Assembly: GCA_002917075.1 (NCBI GenBank)
Contig: NTMA01000067.1
Span: forward strand, 1 to 64,000
Length of the DNA stretch: 64,000 nt
Direction of reading: 5' to 3'
DNA from: Hawksworthiomyces lignivorus
Taxonomy: Eukaryota > Ascomycota > Sordariomycetes > Ophiostomatales > Ophiostomataceae
Positions within the stretch are counted from its first letter, which is position 1; each line of letters begins with the position of its first letter. Shown here piece after piece: positions 33,118 to 44,577 of this stretch. A model generated the notes under the pieces. That model worked only from the letters and a program-made list of their open reading frames with translations, did not search any database and was not told the origin of the DNA. Both the position numbers and the translations under genes were made by a program.

Positions 33118-33647
33118 CGCTCTGTGTAATTGTTGCGTAATTATTCGGCCTCAGCGAGGATATTGACTTTTATACGTCATTGCCATGACGGAAATCAATC
33201 CAGCAGAAGCAATTCGAATACCAATGCAGCCATTGTCAAAGGGCAACCAGAATTTCAGATACAGGGGTAACATGAGCCAATAGGCATTCAAAGCAAGCTC
33301 GGGCGAGCTCGCGCGGGTTGCAGAAGTGGGGTATAAGTGGCCAGGATTTCCGAAAGCGGATTTGTCCGTTTCTAATGCCATAAGCTTCTATGGAGGATGC
33401 AAGTCTTTTGATCTACACTAAGCCTGCTCGAGATTTCGTGACGGTAGTGCACTATTATGAGAAATGTGAGGATAAGCTCGAAAAGAGAAGCAATGCAATA
33501 AATGGGTCGCATATCCAAATTAAAAAAAAAGGGTTCATGGAACGCCAATCTCTTCCACTTTTATTTCTCAAGGCTCCTATCACCAAAATTACTCAGATTA
33601 AGACTGAAACCTTGAAAAAGGCACCAATACCGAAATAACGATTTCAG

Positions 33648-35079
33648 CTCGTCGAAGGCGCAGATCACGAGCGGAAACTGGCAGTAAAAGGGACATCCCT
33701 CAGAGCCTGGCCCGCATGGCCAGAGTTTAAAGAAGCTACGGATGAATATGTTAATGATGCCGATTTCCTGCTTGTCAAGAAAGAGATTATCACTCAGTAT
33801 GGAGAGACCGCTCTTCGTCAGAGCTGGCTAGCCGTCTGCAAGGAATTGGAGGACATTAGAGAACAGCTTTCAGCTGCTGGAAGCTCCGCCATCCCTTCCT
33901 TTGACCTGGCGCACGTTGTTGACGAAGGTCTGACAGACATCGAGGTTGAACTCGTAAAGCAACGCGGCTGCATGATAGTGCGTCAGGTCTTGTCCGAGGA
34001 AGAAGCCCGCAAGCAATACACCATCCTACAGCAGTATATCTCGGATAACAAACCAAACGTCAAGGCATGGCCGGCCGCCAGTCCGTCTATGTTGATGCTC
34101 TACGACTCGCCTATGCAAATTGCTGTTCGCACACACCAGAACCACCTACGGCTACAGCGGGTGCTTAACGGACTATGGCACGACGTTTCTGGTATATCGT
34201 CACCAGAGCCATTGCTATACTCAGACGGCATCCGTGACCGTCTACCCAAGGCGCCATTCCTTGGTTTAGGCCCCCATATCGATGCTGGAAGCTTCTGCCG
34301 CTGGGCAGATGATGTGTACCGTAGCTCGTACGGCCAGATCTTTGCGGGAACGCCGGATAAGCACGATTGTTATGATCTCAACGCTCGCCGTGATGCTAAC
34401 CAATTTCTATTTCCTGGCCATGCGCACTCGCGCGTGTTCCGCGCGTTCCAAGGCTGGACCGCACTCACACCTGCGGCACCACGGTCAGGAAGCATTCTTC
34501 TATACCCCAGCGTGCGAGCAGCCATCGCATACACGCTTCTGCGGCCCTTCCTCCGACCACCCGCATACGAAACGGATCTGTTTGATGCGACTAAGTGGAC
34601 CTTTGACCCAGAGAGTCCGTGGTTCCCAGGCACGATGAAGCCAGACAGTCAGCGGCTGAGCCGATCATCGCATCCACACTTGCGCCTGGAGACGTGCCTC
34701 ATCTCGGCGCCGGCTATGCGGCCAGGAGACAGCGTCTGGTGGCATACTGATGTAAGATATCCTTATTCTGTTAGTAGTAGTGGATTCATGGTATTCATCG
34801 GTCATTTTAAAGACTGACAGCTATGCATAGCTTATCCATGCCGTAGATACCAAGCATCTGGGATCGGAGAATGCGTCGGCAGTTTTCATCCCTGCTTGCC
34901 CTACGACCCCCACAAATAAAGCATATATTAAGTCACAACTTACGGCCACCTTGGAAGGTCGGCCACCGTCAGACTACGCAATGTCGGCTACACCTCTCGA
35001 TGAAAGAGCATTTGTGGGATACACCGGGCATGCAGGGCTGGCCAAAGAAGCAAAAACAGCGCTTGGCTTAGATGTGTGA
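33648..35079 (+). CDS. DUF1479 (YbiU-like) putative oxygenase, 5' end unresolved
   Basis: Member of the DUF1479 family (bacterial YbiU), a presumed 2-oxoglutarate/Fe(II) oxygenase fold of unknown reaction. Exons 33648-34751 and 34831-35079 give 450 residues in one frame. Typical stretches are VELVKQRGCMIVRQVLSEEEA, GLGPHIDAGSFCRW with a probable iron-binding HxD, FRAFQGWTALTPAAPRSGSIL, MRPGDSVWWHTDLIHAVD with a second histidine, and GRPPSDYAMSATPLDE near the end. No ATG begins this frame. A CAG acceptor at 33645-33647 suggests a first exon further upstream, perhaps the frame at 33390-33443 across a long 204-nt intron, or the start has been lost. The domain itself is undamaged. Confidence 0.75.
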
Positions 35080-35355
35080 GGAAAAGTGTATTGGTGCGAG
35101 ATAATGCGCTCGTTAAATAAATTCAATAAGATTGATCTTGCACGAAATTCTAGTAGCTATAAAAAGACATGTATAAACCTATACACTATTTAAAGCACAT
35201 ACTAGTATTCAGTTCTTTCGCTTCCTTTCAGTTGCTTTTCCGATATTGCTGTATGCTAGTCATATTGCTTTCATCAACTTCTCCGTGGCGACGTAATTGG
35301 TCTCTGTGGGCTGTACAATAAGCCGCGGAGAAGGTCTACTCCACGTTGTGCGATT

Positions 35356-37322
35356 TTATTTTGATTTAAATTGATCCAAGTACTCCAAGTACTGGAGAAC
35401 TTCTTCCATCCACTCTGGACGACACTCACTAGGGTCTGTGTTGTCAATCTCAAAGAGGAGGCACATGGCAGAGGCAAAGACGTACAGAGATAGTGCCCTG
35501 GAAATGATAAGGTTAGAATAAGGCCGAATTGGTCATAAACGCAGATCAGATACGGATACATGCCATCGACTACGCCGTGCCATAGGCTGGTCCCATTGCC
35601 GGCTTATACGGATGATGCCGCGCGCTGCATCGAGGCAGATGGCGCGAGGTCCGCGTAGGATGAGTGACGGCGACGTCACCCAGATCAGCTGCAGTGACTG
35701 GTTGATGGGTAGCCGGAAAAAGAGCAGAACCAACGTGATGTGCCACCGCTGCCATAGAATCCATGGGTGGCCGCTGTCGCCGAAAATGGCAGATACATCA
35801 TTTGGCGACGCCGGGAGCGAAGAAGAAAACTCCGGCTGCAGTTCGGTGGGAAGGGTCGCGATGATGTCGGCGAGGCTACCATCGGCACGCCGGAATATGT
35901 CCATGACCGTATCCTCGTCGAGTGTGCTCATAGACGCAATTGATGTGTGGAATTTTTGATATGTTAGTGCGATGCGGACCATAACAACATGATACTGCAC
36001 GGACACGTCTTCCTCTCCCTCGTAGGGCGTCGGTATAGGAACGGTGAAATCATCAGGCGTCACACAGGGAGGGTGGAACGGCACCTGTAGCCAGTCGCAT
36101 ACGACGAGTGTCCACCACAAGCGGCGGCACCACTCGCGGTCGAGATCGGGCTGTGTGCGATTGGGGCACTGGTGCATCCCTAGTTTCTGGGCTATGCGAA
36201 TGGCACAGGGCCATAATGTCTCATATAGGTTGCAGTCACCCATGTTGTTGAAGCAGATTCCGAGGACAGCAATGGTCTGAACAGCACGAATGTCATAGCG
36301 GCGCATATAATCAGCCCGGTGCAAGAATACAATGGCGGTGTTATACCAATGGCGCAGAAGATGCTCAGGATCACCTATATTAAGTCAGTGATAATCTTAC
36401 GAACCAACTCTGGGTGAGAGCAGCATGAGGTCTCATACGATGTGGAAGATTTAGCCGCTGGATGTTCTCGTCGTCCATGACCATAATAGCAGCCTAAGTT
36501 TGAATTAGCTGTCACTCAAACAAAGCGAGAAGAAGACGAAAGAAGTACTGCCAAAACGCTGAAATAGAGACTCAGCCAGAACGGGTCCATTTGATCTAGT
36601 GATGCCGAAGAAGCAAGCTGCTGCTGGAAAATGTCATGGCAGCTGTAAAACTTGCCGTAATCAATTGCATAGTGCACCCACGAATTTCATCGACGATCAT
36701 AGTCGAGAAGGGCCTCGCTGCACTCGCGTGATGGGATGATGACTGAAGAAGACGACGGCCATGTGACACCGACCAGCCAAGTTTCCAGTGGAGGCTCTGG
36801 ATCAACCAGGATATCTGCATATGGAAAGAGAATACGCGGATTTGTGATATTTTCATACGGAAGCGGGTGTTCTAGACCATTATTAGAAAATGGCGACGTT
36901 GTTATACGAGCAGCTGCAGCTTCACGCAGTGCCTCACGGAGCCATTTGTTCTCCTGGTAGAGCTCGTCATACGTTGGACCCGGTGCAGCATCAGTGGCGC
37001 TTAAGCCGTGACGTATTTTGTCAGCTTGAGCCGAGCATGGTATCTGTACTCGGTAGAGAAGTCTAGATGAATGGTGTACAATATAACGTACCGTGTAACG
37101 ACTCCACGCACAAGAACCTTCTCTCGCATACATGTCTTAGCGATTCCTCGCCGGATGCACCCACCACAGGGCAACTTCTGATCGCATTTTACTTTCCGAT
37201 GAGAGCACGAGATGCAACTCTTCGGTGCCCGCTGAGTGGAGTCTAAATCTAGGCTGTTCTGACTTTGACAGAAGCTCGGGGGAGTCGCTAGCTGACATGG
37301 TCATGTCTGTCATATCTACCAT
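35356..37322 (-). pseudogene. Zn2Cys6 transcription factor, apparently damaged
   Basis: The DNA-binding domain is clear: SCISCSHRKVKCDQKLPCGG then CIRRGIAKTC, reached by splicing the ATG at 37322-37320 to an exon beginning at 37258. A linker of the type YDELYQENKWLREALREA follows, then a fungal_trans domain (IRAVQTIAVLGICFNNMGD, KLGMHQ, DREWCRRLWWTLVVCDWL). An in-frame TGA at 36687-36689 lies between LLDYDRR and WVHYAIDYGKFY and fits CGA to TGA. The final segment LSLYVFASAMCLLFEID (about 35499-35450) does not join in frame with the exon ending near 35550. The join after VRGVVTR is also out of phase with the strongest donor. I therefore call it a pseudogene, but sequencing errors or a misread intron could explain part of this. 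Confidence 0.65.
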
Positions 37323-38404
37323 GTTAGAGGTATGCGTAGAATAGATTGCTGCGGCGGCTGAGGTCGGTCGAGAATCTCTAGTGTATATCTCGAAGAATAC
37401 AACTCTGAAGACAACTCTAGAAAAAGAAAAGACGGGGTATGTCAATGCGAGGTTTTGCCCCCAAAAGGTAATCCGGTTACAACTGTGAGAGCTTACTTCG
37501 AGCCTCTCGGCATTAACTAACTTCGTACACAGTCTAATGTTCGCCTTTGCGGTGTAATAAAGATGCGTCAGTGTATGTCGATACGTACAGTATGTAATGT
37601 AAGGAGATAAAGAATCACGGCCGAGGTCGGCCGAGCTTTGTATCTATGCTTCTATTTTATTACAAGGCACGGAAGTAGACGTATGCAAATCGAACTCGAT
37701 TAGGTACAGTACACCACACTGCGCACCATTTAAGCTTTAGTCAAATTTGCCACCCGATCTTGATTATTTGTGTCTAATGCTGAAAGGAACCCTTAGGGGC
37801 AGATGCCACTGAAGTAGTATGTGTGGAATATATGAGTTAGCCTCGTTAATGCAGTATATTTATTGTTTATTGTTACGTAAGTTGCGCTAATAGTAGAATG
37901 GCCAAGATAAGAACTACCACTCTATTTTTCTATATAAGACGCCTACTATCTTATGAAAAGGTCAGAAAGCGTGCCTGTTCTTTTTTGTACGTTCTTGGAT
38001 GGTGAAGAACGGCAAAATCTCAGAGAAACCTCTCCTTACCACCTACATACCTGCATATGCAATTATGTAGGGAATGGCCCTTCTCTTCAGTTCAAATAAT
38101 CGAGTAGAAATAAAAATTACAGTTTTAGAATTTTTTTTCTTAACATTGAATAGGATCCTGGTGATCAGCGCCCCCTTTTACTAGAGCGCTCGCTCCCAGC
38201 CCATTCTCAGCTTTTAGATGGCTGAAATTCACTTATTATTTTGATCGCATAATCGCTAAGGAAAACGCGATGCATTTCAACTACATAGGTACATGATTAC
38301 GACAAAAAGGTGTAAACAGCACTCCAACACCACAAATTACAAATTACAGCACAAACTGTACACAAATTGGCCTCCTCGTCACTCGAGCGTCTACCTGTCG
38401 ATTG

Positions 38405-38438
<34 letters not shown>

Positions 38439-38659
38439 GCCGAGCCCATCTAATGCCATAATGAAGAGTGAATATTAAAGTAATGAATGACCATGCCTTT
38501 CTTAATAAACTATTTACATATAATTTATTTAAACTTATATTCAATATAACGTATCAAGTACTTAGAAATATTTAAACCTTGTTCTCTATTAACTCGTGAG
38601 TTATCATTTAAATCATCTGTTTGAATATCCGAAGTGAATACCTGCTTATTGATGTCCTT
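37323..38659. other. intergenic, no gene; poly-T tract
   Basis: About 1.3 kb of mostly AT-rich sequence without a recognisable gene. A run of 31 T at 38406-38436 is the longest homopolymer in the window. The open frames that cross it are artefacts of the run. Confidence 0.6.
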
Positions 38660-39230
38660 TTAATAAACAGCCACCAAGTTGTTATCCCCAAAGACGGCAG
38701 CTATTTCTTCAAGTGTCAAACCTAATGCGTCTGAATAAAACCACACGACGATATCTGCTATAGCATCAAGAATAATAAAATAAGTTAAAATTTCCAATGG
38801 ATTTGATCAAAGCAGTCAGCGCTGATTAAAGCCAAACAATGCAAGTAAGGCCATATGTGAGCATTCCTAAGCCTATTCCTTCGCCACGAAGAAATGTTGG
38901 CCATATTTCTGCGAGATAAGCGAAAGCAGGTCCTTCTAGGAATAGGTTAAAGTAGGCCGCATTTATAAATAACATTGCTACATAGGCGGCCAGGCCTGCC
39001 TTGTTTGTTGAATTCAGGTAATTGTGTTGCAATGCGGCCTCGATAATGACCGAAACCATACTCGTCAAGAATCCAATAGAAAGTAGCTTGTTGCGAGCTA
39101 CCTTATCCACATAGATCATGTTCACAAAGCACATGCACAATGGCATGAGTTGATAGCCAGCTTGAATCTGGAGGACAGTAGGCGTATCATACCCAAGACT
39201 GCCACAGAGGTCGATCTTAGACAGTTAATT
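38660..39230 (-). pseudogene. hexose-transporter C-terminal remnant
   Basis: The minus strand reads SLGYDTPTVLQIQAGYQLMP, then RNKLLSIGF, then LQHNYLNSTNKAGLAAYVAM, then FAYLAEIWPTFLRGEGIGLG, TYGLTCIVWL and finally SDALGLTLEEIAAVFGDN. This is the last third of a sugar-porter MFS protein (the AEIWPT..R..G.G block and LEEIAAVFGD end). Between CIVWL and SDALG there are TAA and TAG stops and a frame change, some of which fit CAA/CAG to TAA/TAG. The N-terminal two thirds are missing. It belongs to the same superfamily as the pseudogene at 31.2-33.1 kb but is a different protein. Confidence 0.75.
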
Positions 39231-42200
39231 CAACAACACTTCCCATTACTTCTACCCCATTTCACTAGCAGCCAACGAATCTGGAATATATGATGTATAT
39301 TATAGACTAATTTAAGGATATTCGATTGTTCTATTTTGTCAACTTAGTTGCAGGTGGTGTTGTTTTTAATCCTTGTTGGGAGTACAAATCCTTCTTAACA
39401 ACCAAAGACAAAGTATCGGTAGTGAACCTCCAGAAGATGAGTATCCTGTGCTCTCGTATCGACAAGAACATGAACCAGAAAAGTACGAGAGAGCGATACG
39501 GGCTGCGGTTTACTAAGTAGTGTGGATTGAGCTCTTAATTTGTTTGTGTGTCGAGCGGACTCCCACTGTCTGAGGTAAATTAGATCTGGCTCTGCGTTAA
39601 CTTCCTCTCCATTCTTCCCCAGAAACCCTATATAATGAGACTTAACTCAGTATCCACCCTACTCTTGAGTCTTCGGAGTATGGTCCAATGAATTGGTGTA
39701 TTTACTAGCATGTGATATGTGACGAATTTGGGTGACTTATCGTGTTGGTACAGTAGGCTATGTAATGTGTGACCGAAAGAAACCGATAATGCACAATGCT
39801 CCAACCGGGTGGTTAGTCCCGACTAGCACACTGCATACCTATATTAAGCAGATGCTACAGATAGATTTCATGATAATTGTTGGTACACCCAAAGCGCAAA
39901 TTAGCTCATCAGAAAGCTTTTTACACTACAATAGAAATTGGTGCATATTTTGAGTAACGAACAATTTTCAGTTGTTTTCTGTTCTTGTGTAGCATCTATT
40001 TACCGGGGAGATTTGGATTGTTATAATGGATTTACATCTTCAAGAACACAAACCGGCGTGATGGATAATTACGCATAGCTGGTTAATAAATACGGTTAAA
40101 CTTTACATAAATCTAGCATTATGGCGCTAGATGAAATCCGACACAAGCAGTCGTTGTTTTTTGAGTCGGATTGTCCTGAGAATGCCTCATACTTTTCAAG
40201 ACTCACAGCAGAAAGAAATTTGGTTCAATTTAAAAATCAGGTATTCATTTTAAAGAGCATACTATCATCTGCCTGTGGTCGACATTATTAACATGAATGT
40301 TATGGAATTATAGGCGCGAGTGGAAAATAGCAAGGTGCTAGTAGACAACCACAAGCGAATTGAATTCATCTGATTAGACCAAGGGCTGTGGGGCGACAAC
40401 GGAGTGTTTGATGTGATTGAGAATCTCTTCAGCCGTGCCCTCCACATCCGTGGCTGGCCATTTGGCAAAGGCGAGTTGAAGTATAACCGATACGGTATCT
40501 GTGCACGAAGTCTTATGTTTGTAGAGGTTCACAAACAGAGTATTTTGAATATATTCTATCTGGTCCAAATAGGCGGCTGGCATTTATCGCTCGTCTGACC
40601 AGCTCAACGGCGATCTTTCCATACAAAACGACTTTGACACTTTCCATGTCCAGCACCACTGCTTGCTGAACGAGAAAGTATGGGAACGGTGCTACTCGTC
40701 AATTTTACTTTGGCGGGTCGCAGCATCTCACTTCTACTGTCTCCCTGACATACAAGATTTGTCAGACCCAGGTGATCCCCTGGGCAGCTTCGAAAAAATG
40801 CAATGGGCCACTTAGCTCAGCTGTCACAGTGAACACACAATTTGGTGCATACTTGCCACAGACAAGCTGCCATTTGAGTCGTGACAATGACTCAACTAGC
40901 TCTTTCAACCCTCCAACAGACCATGTCAGACCTACACGAGGAACTTTCAAATGTTACTCTTTACTCTAAGACCTAAGTCCGCTTTTGGCTGCAGTACATG
41001 ACGGTGGGTCTGCCTGGACAATCTTCTGCGCTCATATGGAACTACAATGATTTAAACTCGGAACTAGAGAGAGGAGGCTTTGATGTGTGGGCATGAAAAG
41101 CACACTACTCGCCGACGCTGTGGAATGCGATGGACGGGCAACATCATGAGTCAGATTTGGACGCCACGCACAGCAACAAAATGACTTGGTGTGGCTGGCG
41201 AGACGGTGAGGTGGGTGTGCAAGCATGGTGGAGAGGGTGGGAGCCGAAATTGGATGTAAAGAGGAAGTTCCATTCCTTGCAGCCGCTGTGGCGAAAGAGA
41301 CGGAGGGTGTTACTATACTCAATGTGGGCTATTTAACATCATTGCATATGCTTTCAAGTACACTGTAGACAGCATTTCAGATGGAGAGGGAGAGGAATGT
41401 CGAGAATTTGAAATGCTAGATAGTCGCAGCGGATAGGACAGATGAGCGAAAGGCTGAGCTGTAGATCCGGCAGGTCTTAGCGGTGTTACAGCCATATGTG
41501 CAAGCTTAGCATACTTTACCTATCGCTGCGAATAATCGGAGTTATTTCGACACTTCCTCGTGGGAAATATCAAACTCTGCGCAAGATAGAAACTTTCACC
41601 CATTTTTAAAGAATTTGACTCCGAACTATGACCTAAAAACTGACATGCCACCGCAAACATGCTAGATCTTTGAGACATGATGCAACTCCCGAGAAGGTGT
41701 GTCTTTAACTGCTTTTAGTTAAAGACGCAGGCTTGGGTACAACCATGCAAAATCCTGTCAGAATATCTTTATAATAATATTATACAAGATATGGATAACA
41801 CTTGATGATTACAACCAATGCCATGATAACCTTCCGATTCAAGCGGCTAGTTGACTACGTTCCTCGGACGTCTTTTAACCTCTCTCAATTTACTTGTCTC
41901 AGTGACGTTATGAAGGGCGAGTGAAGAGAAACTCAGACTCGTTCAGTTGAGGAGCCAATGCACTAGTTAAACAACTATTTACAATACGACCGCATGAAAT
42001 GTCTTTTGGTAACGTCTACCAAAGAAATGTTATATGGAGATGCGAGAAAAATGATGCGCACATCTATAGCTCTATCTGGAAAGTTCATGGAGTATTGGTG
42101 TATGGATTAGGATTTTTAGATATAGCTTGATACCTCTACATAAAAAGCGTTTCGCAAAAGGTCAAGTTGTTTCGGAGAAGGAACGTTCATTTTCATTAGT

Positions 42201-42398
42201 TATACTTGGACTTGCATTATTGCGATGTAATAGTCGTAACGCTTCTAAATATATCGTAGTAAAATATTCTTAGGAAACAGCAACGATTTTCACTCGTCCT
42301 TTATATTGTACGTCGAGCTCGAAATATTCCACAAGTCTACTTGGTTCTATATTAAAAATTTCAGGTTGAATCTTCTAGCCATCATATTATACCATGGT
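39231..42398. other. gene-poor intergenic region
   Basis: About 3.2 kb without an intact gene. Apart from the unidentified remnant at 40374-40950, the short open frames (39732-39953 plus, 41032-41322 minus) look like chance frames. Confidence 0.5.
40374..40950 (-). pseudogene. unidentified protein-coding remnant
   Basis: Three consecutive minus-strand pieces in shifting frames look protein-like rather than random: VPRVGLTWSVGGLKELVESL (40950-40762), VVLDMESVKVVLYGKIAVEL then VRRAINASRLFGPD (about 40690-40560), and ILQLAFAKWPATDVEGTAEE (40583-40374). Stops and frame changes separate them. I do not recognise the family. It may be a decayed enzyme gene, or one gene with introns that I could not resolve. 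Confidence 0.25.
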
Positions 42399-43826
42399 CT
42401 ATAACTCATTATTTATCAAGAAAACAAGTTTTTCTCCTTTAATCTTACCCTCTTCCAAGTCCCGAAGGCCTTGGGGGATACCTTCAATACCCCCTGCTCC
42501 AATTCGATGGCGGTGAGGTTTCACTAGACCCTATGTTTGAATGAAAATGTCAAATCAGCTTGAGGAACGTATAACACCTTTCTTCTCAGGAATTAGTTAA
42601 CAATGTTGCAAGTAGCGGCGCTCAAACCTTTGTGATCAATTCTTCTGAAACGCCATAAAACATTTTGCCAAATTCGAGGTCTTTGGCATTCGCCGGTATA
42701 TGCACAGGCCCAAACCTAAAAGCTTCACCAAAAACAGTGTACATTACTGTCGATGTGGAATTCACATCTTGCCTAGGAGATTTGACAGGATTAATTGTGC
42801 CGTACTCTAGCTTCAGTTCTGGCAAGGACGACAGTGAGTCTGCACAGATCTGAGCAGACAGCTTAGTACCGATGGTGTCCCAGGCGTATCTTAGTTTGTT
42901 TTCTGTATGTTTTCGGATCTTTTCGCCTATATTTTCCTCCCTGAAATCCAATACGACCTCAGCACCCAGGCTAGTTACGTATTCGAAACTTGTGGGCCCG
43001 CATACTGTAATAACAGAATAACCGGACCTTTGGCTAATAGTTAACCCGACAGCCACAGACTTTGTTTTTGCTTATGAGGCTTAATTTAAAAAGCCCATTC
43101 ACGAAATAGGAACGAACAAAAGCCAGATGTTCTTAAAGTTAAATAGAAAGACACTCACTGTCTAGCAAATTGTATTCCCAAGGCTGCTGTAGAAGTACCT
43201 CCGCCATATATGAGAACGTGTTCTTGTTTTCTCTCGGGCGTAGCCGAGGGCAAGTCGAGATGCAGAGATTTCTGGTATAAGCCTTGCCCAACCGTTATCG
43301 TTCCAAGACCAAAAGTGGCAGCTTGCTGAAAGCTCATGCCATTAGGCATCTTCATTTGCAAGTCTCCTTTGACAGCAGCGAGTTCAGCGAAGACGCCATC
43401 ATCTGGGTTCACAAAGTTGGCACCATGCCCGCACCCGAAGACTCTGTCTCCAGGTTGCCACTTCTTGACAGCACTACCCACAGTCTCGACTATACCAGCG
43501 TAGTCACAACCGAGGATACACCCAGGCTTCGCGCGATTGAACCTAACGTGCTTCCAGTCCGTTGGGTTCAGAGCAACGGCGACCGGCCTAACGAGAATGA
43601 GATCGTCTCGCAGTTTTGGGATTTGACGGCGTGTGTCGACACTTGCTCCGCTACCATCATACACTACTGCCCTCATTATTGGGTTCTTCAGAATGGAAGT
43701 GGCGGTGCTGTATTGTAGAGCTAGGACGGACTTGAAGAACCGGCAAGAAATTCGTGGTCTCCAGAGGTTGTCAATGCTAAGAGGGCGACGCTGAGAAAAG
43801 AAAAGAAAATTGTGGCTTTTGGTCAT
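42399..43826 (-). CDS. zinc-free medium-chain dehydrogenase, trans-enoyl-reductase-like
   Basis: Medium-chain oxidoreductase of the TOXD/LovC-like trans-enoyl reductase group, NADPH-dependent. Exons 43826-43159, 43027-42628 and 42530-42399 give 399 residues. Starting at the internal ATG at 43676 (MRAVVYDGSG) gives 349, the usual family size. Motifs are VALNPTDWKHV, GCDYAGIVETVG, GDRVFGCGHGAN, the cofactor fold VLIYGGGTSTAALGIQFA and the end GIEGIPQGLRDLEEGKIKGE. There are no zinc ligands, as expected for this group. The 50-residue leader (SQRRPLSIDN, RISCRFFKSVLALQYSTATS) is basic and Ser-rich, so it may be a mitochondrial presequence. There is no polyketide synthase in the window, so if it works in trans its partner lies elsewhere; a stand-alone quinone or enone reductase role is equally possible. 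Confidence 0.85.
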
Positions 43827-44577
43827 GATTGCGAAAAGTCAAGTAACCAGCTAGTATCATAGAATTTTAATTTTTGTATGATGCAACCTGTCTGTTAGCT
43901 TTATTGTCTGTGTGTGATTTGACTCATTCGGACAAAGATGGTGGGTGGGTTTTGATTACTACGCTGCTGAATTAACTGGCAGGAACGAGGCTAGACAACA
44001 GACGTACAACATAGCATGTTATATGAGCCAAGTGCATTAAGGATACGCGCAGTACGCATTAGATTGAAGACTTAACAAAGGAACATATTCTGCGGAGCTG
44101 TATTTTGACGTACCGGATAACCCTCGGCAATTAAATTTCGTGCTCAAAAAAATTGTAATCCAGCCTCTTCACGATCTAAATACTTGTAATGTCATGTAGT
44201 CACAGCTAATTCCGTTAAATCTTGATAGTCAAATCAGTTCTCTATTATCGAGCAATTATCAGGACGTCAAATTTACCCATTCTGCTTTACATACTATGAT
44301 GAAGCAATACATTATTTATTTTAATTTTTTTAATTTTATTTTGTTTTTATTTTGTTAACCCCCCCCCCCCCCCTCCCCAAGTAAATGTACGAGTTACATT
44401 TATGCGTTAGGTGTTCAACTACGCTTTCATGGATAAAAAGGCGTCTCTGATGTTTTCTAACCAATGGAGGTTATTCAGAGAGACGTGTCTAAGATTGTCG
44501 GTAAACAATGGCGCTTAATAGACTACCTATGAATAACACATATAAATGCAATACGTTGGATTTACACAATTCTATGT
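43827..44577. other. intergenic, no gene; poly-C tract
   Basis: 751 bp. A run of 15 C at 44359-44373 follows a T-rich stretch. No coding signal seen. Confidence 0.6.

Noticed and set aside
38293..38478. 61-codon frame with a run of phenylalanine
   Set aside because: Produced by the 31-T homopolymer.
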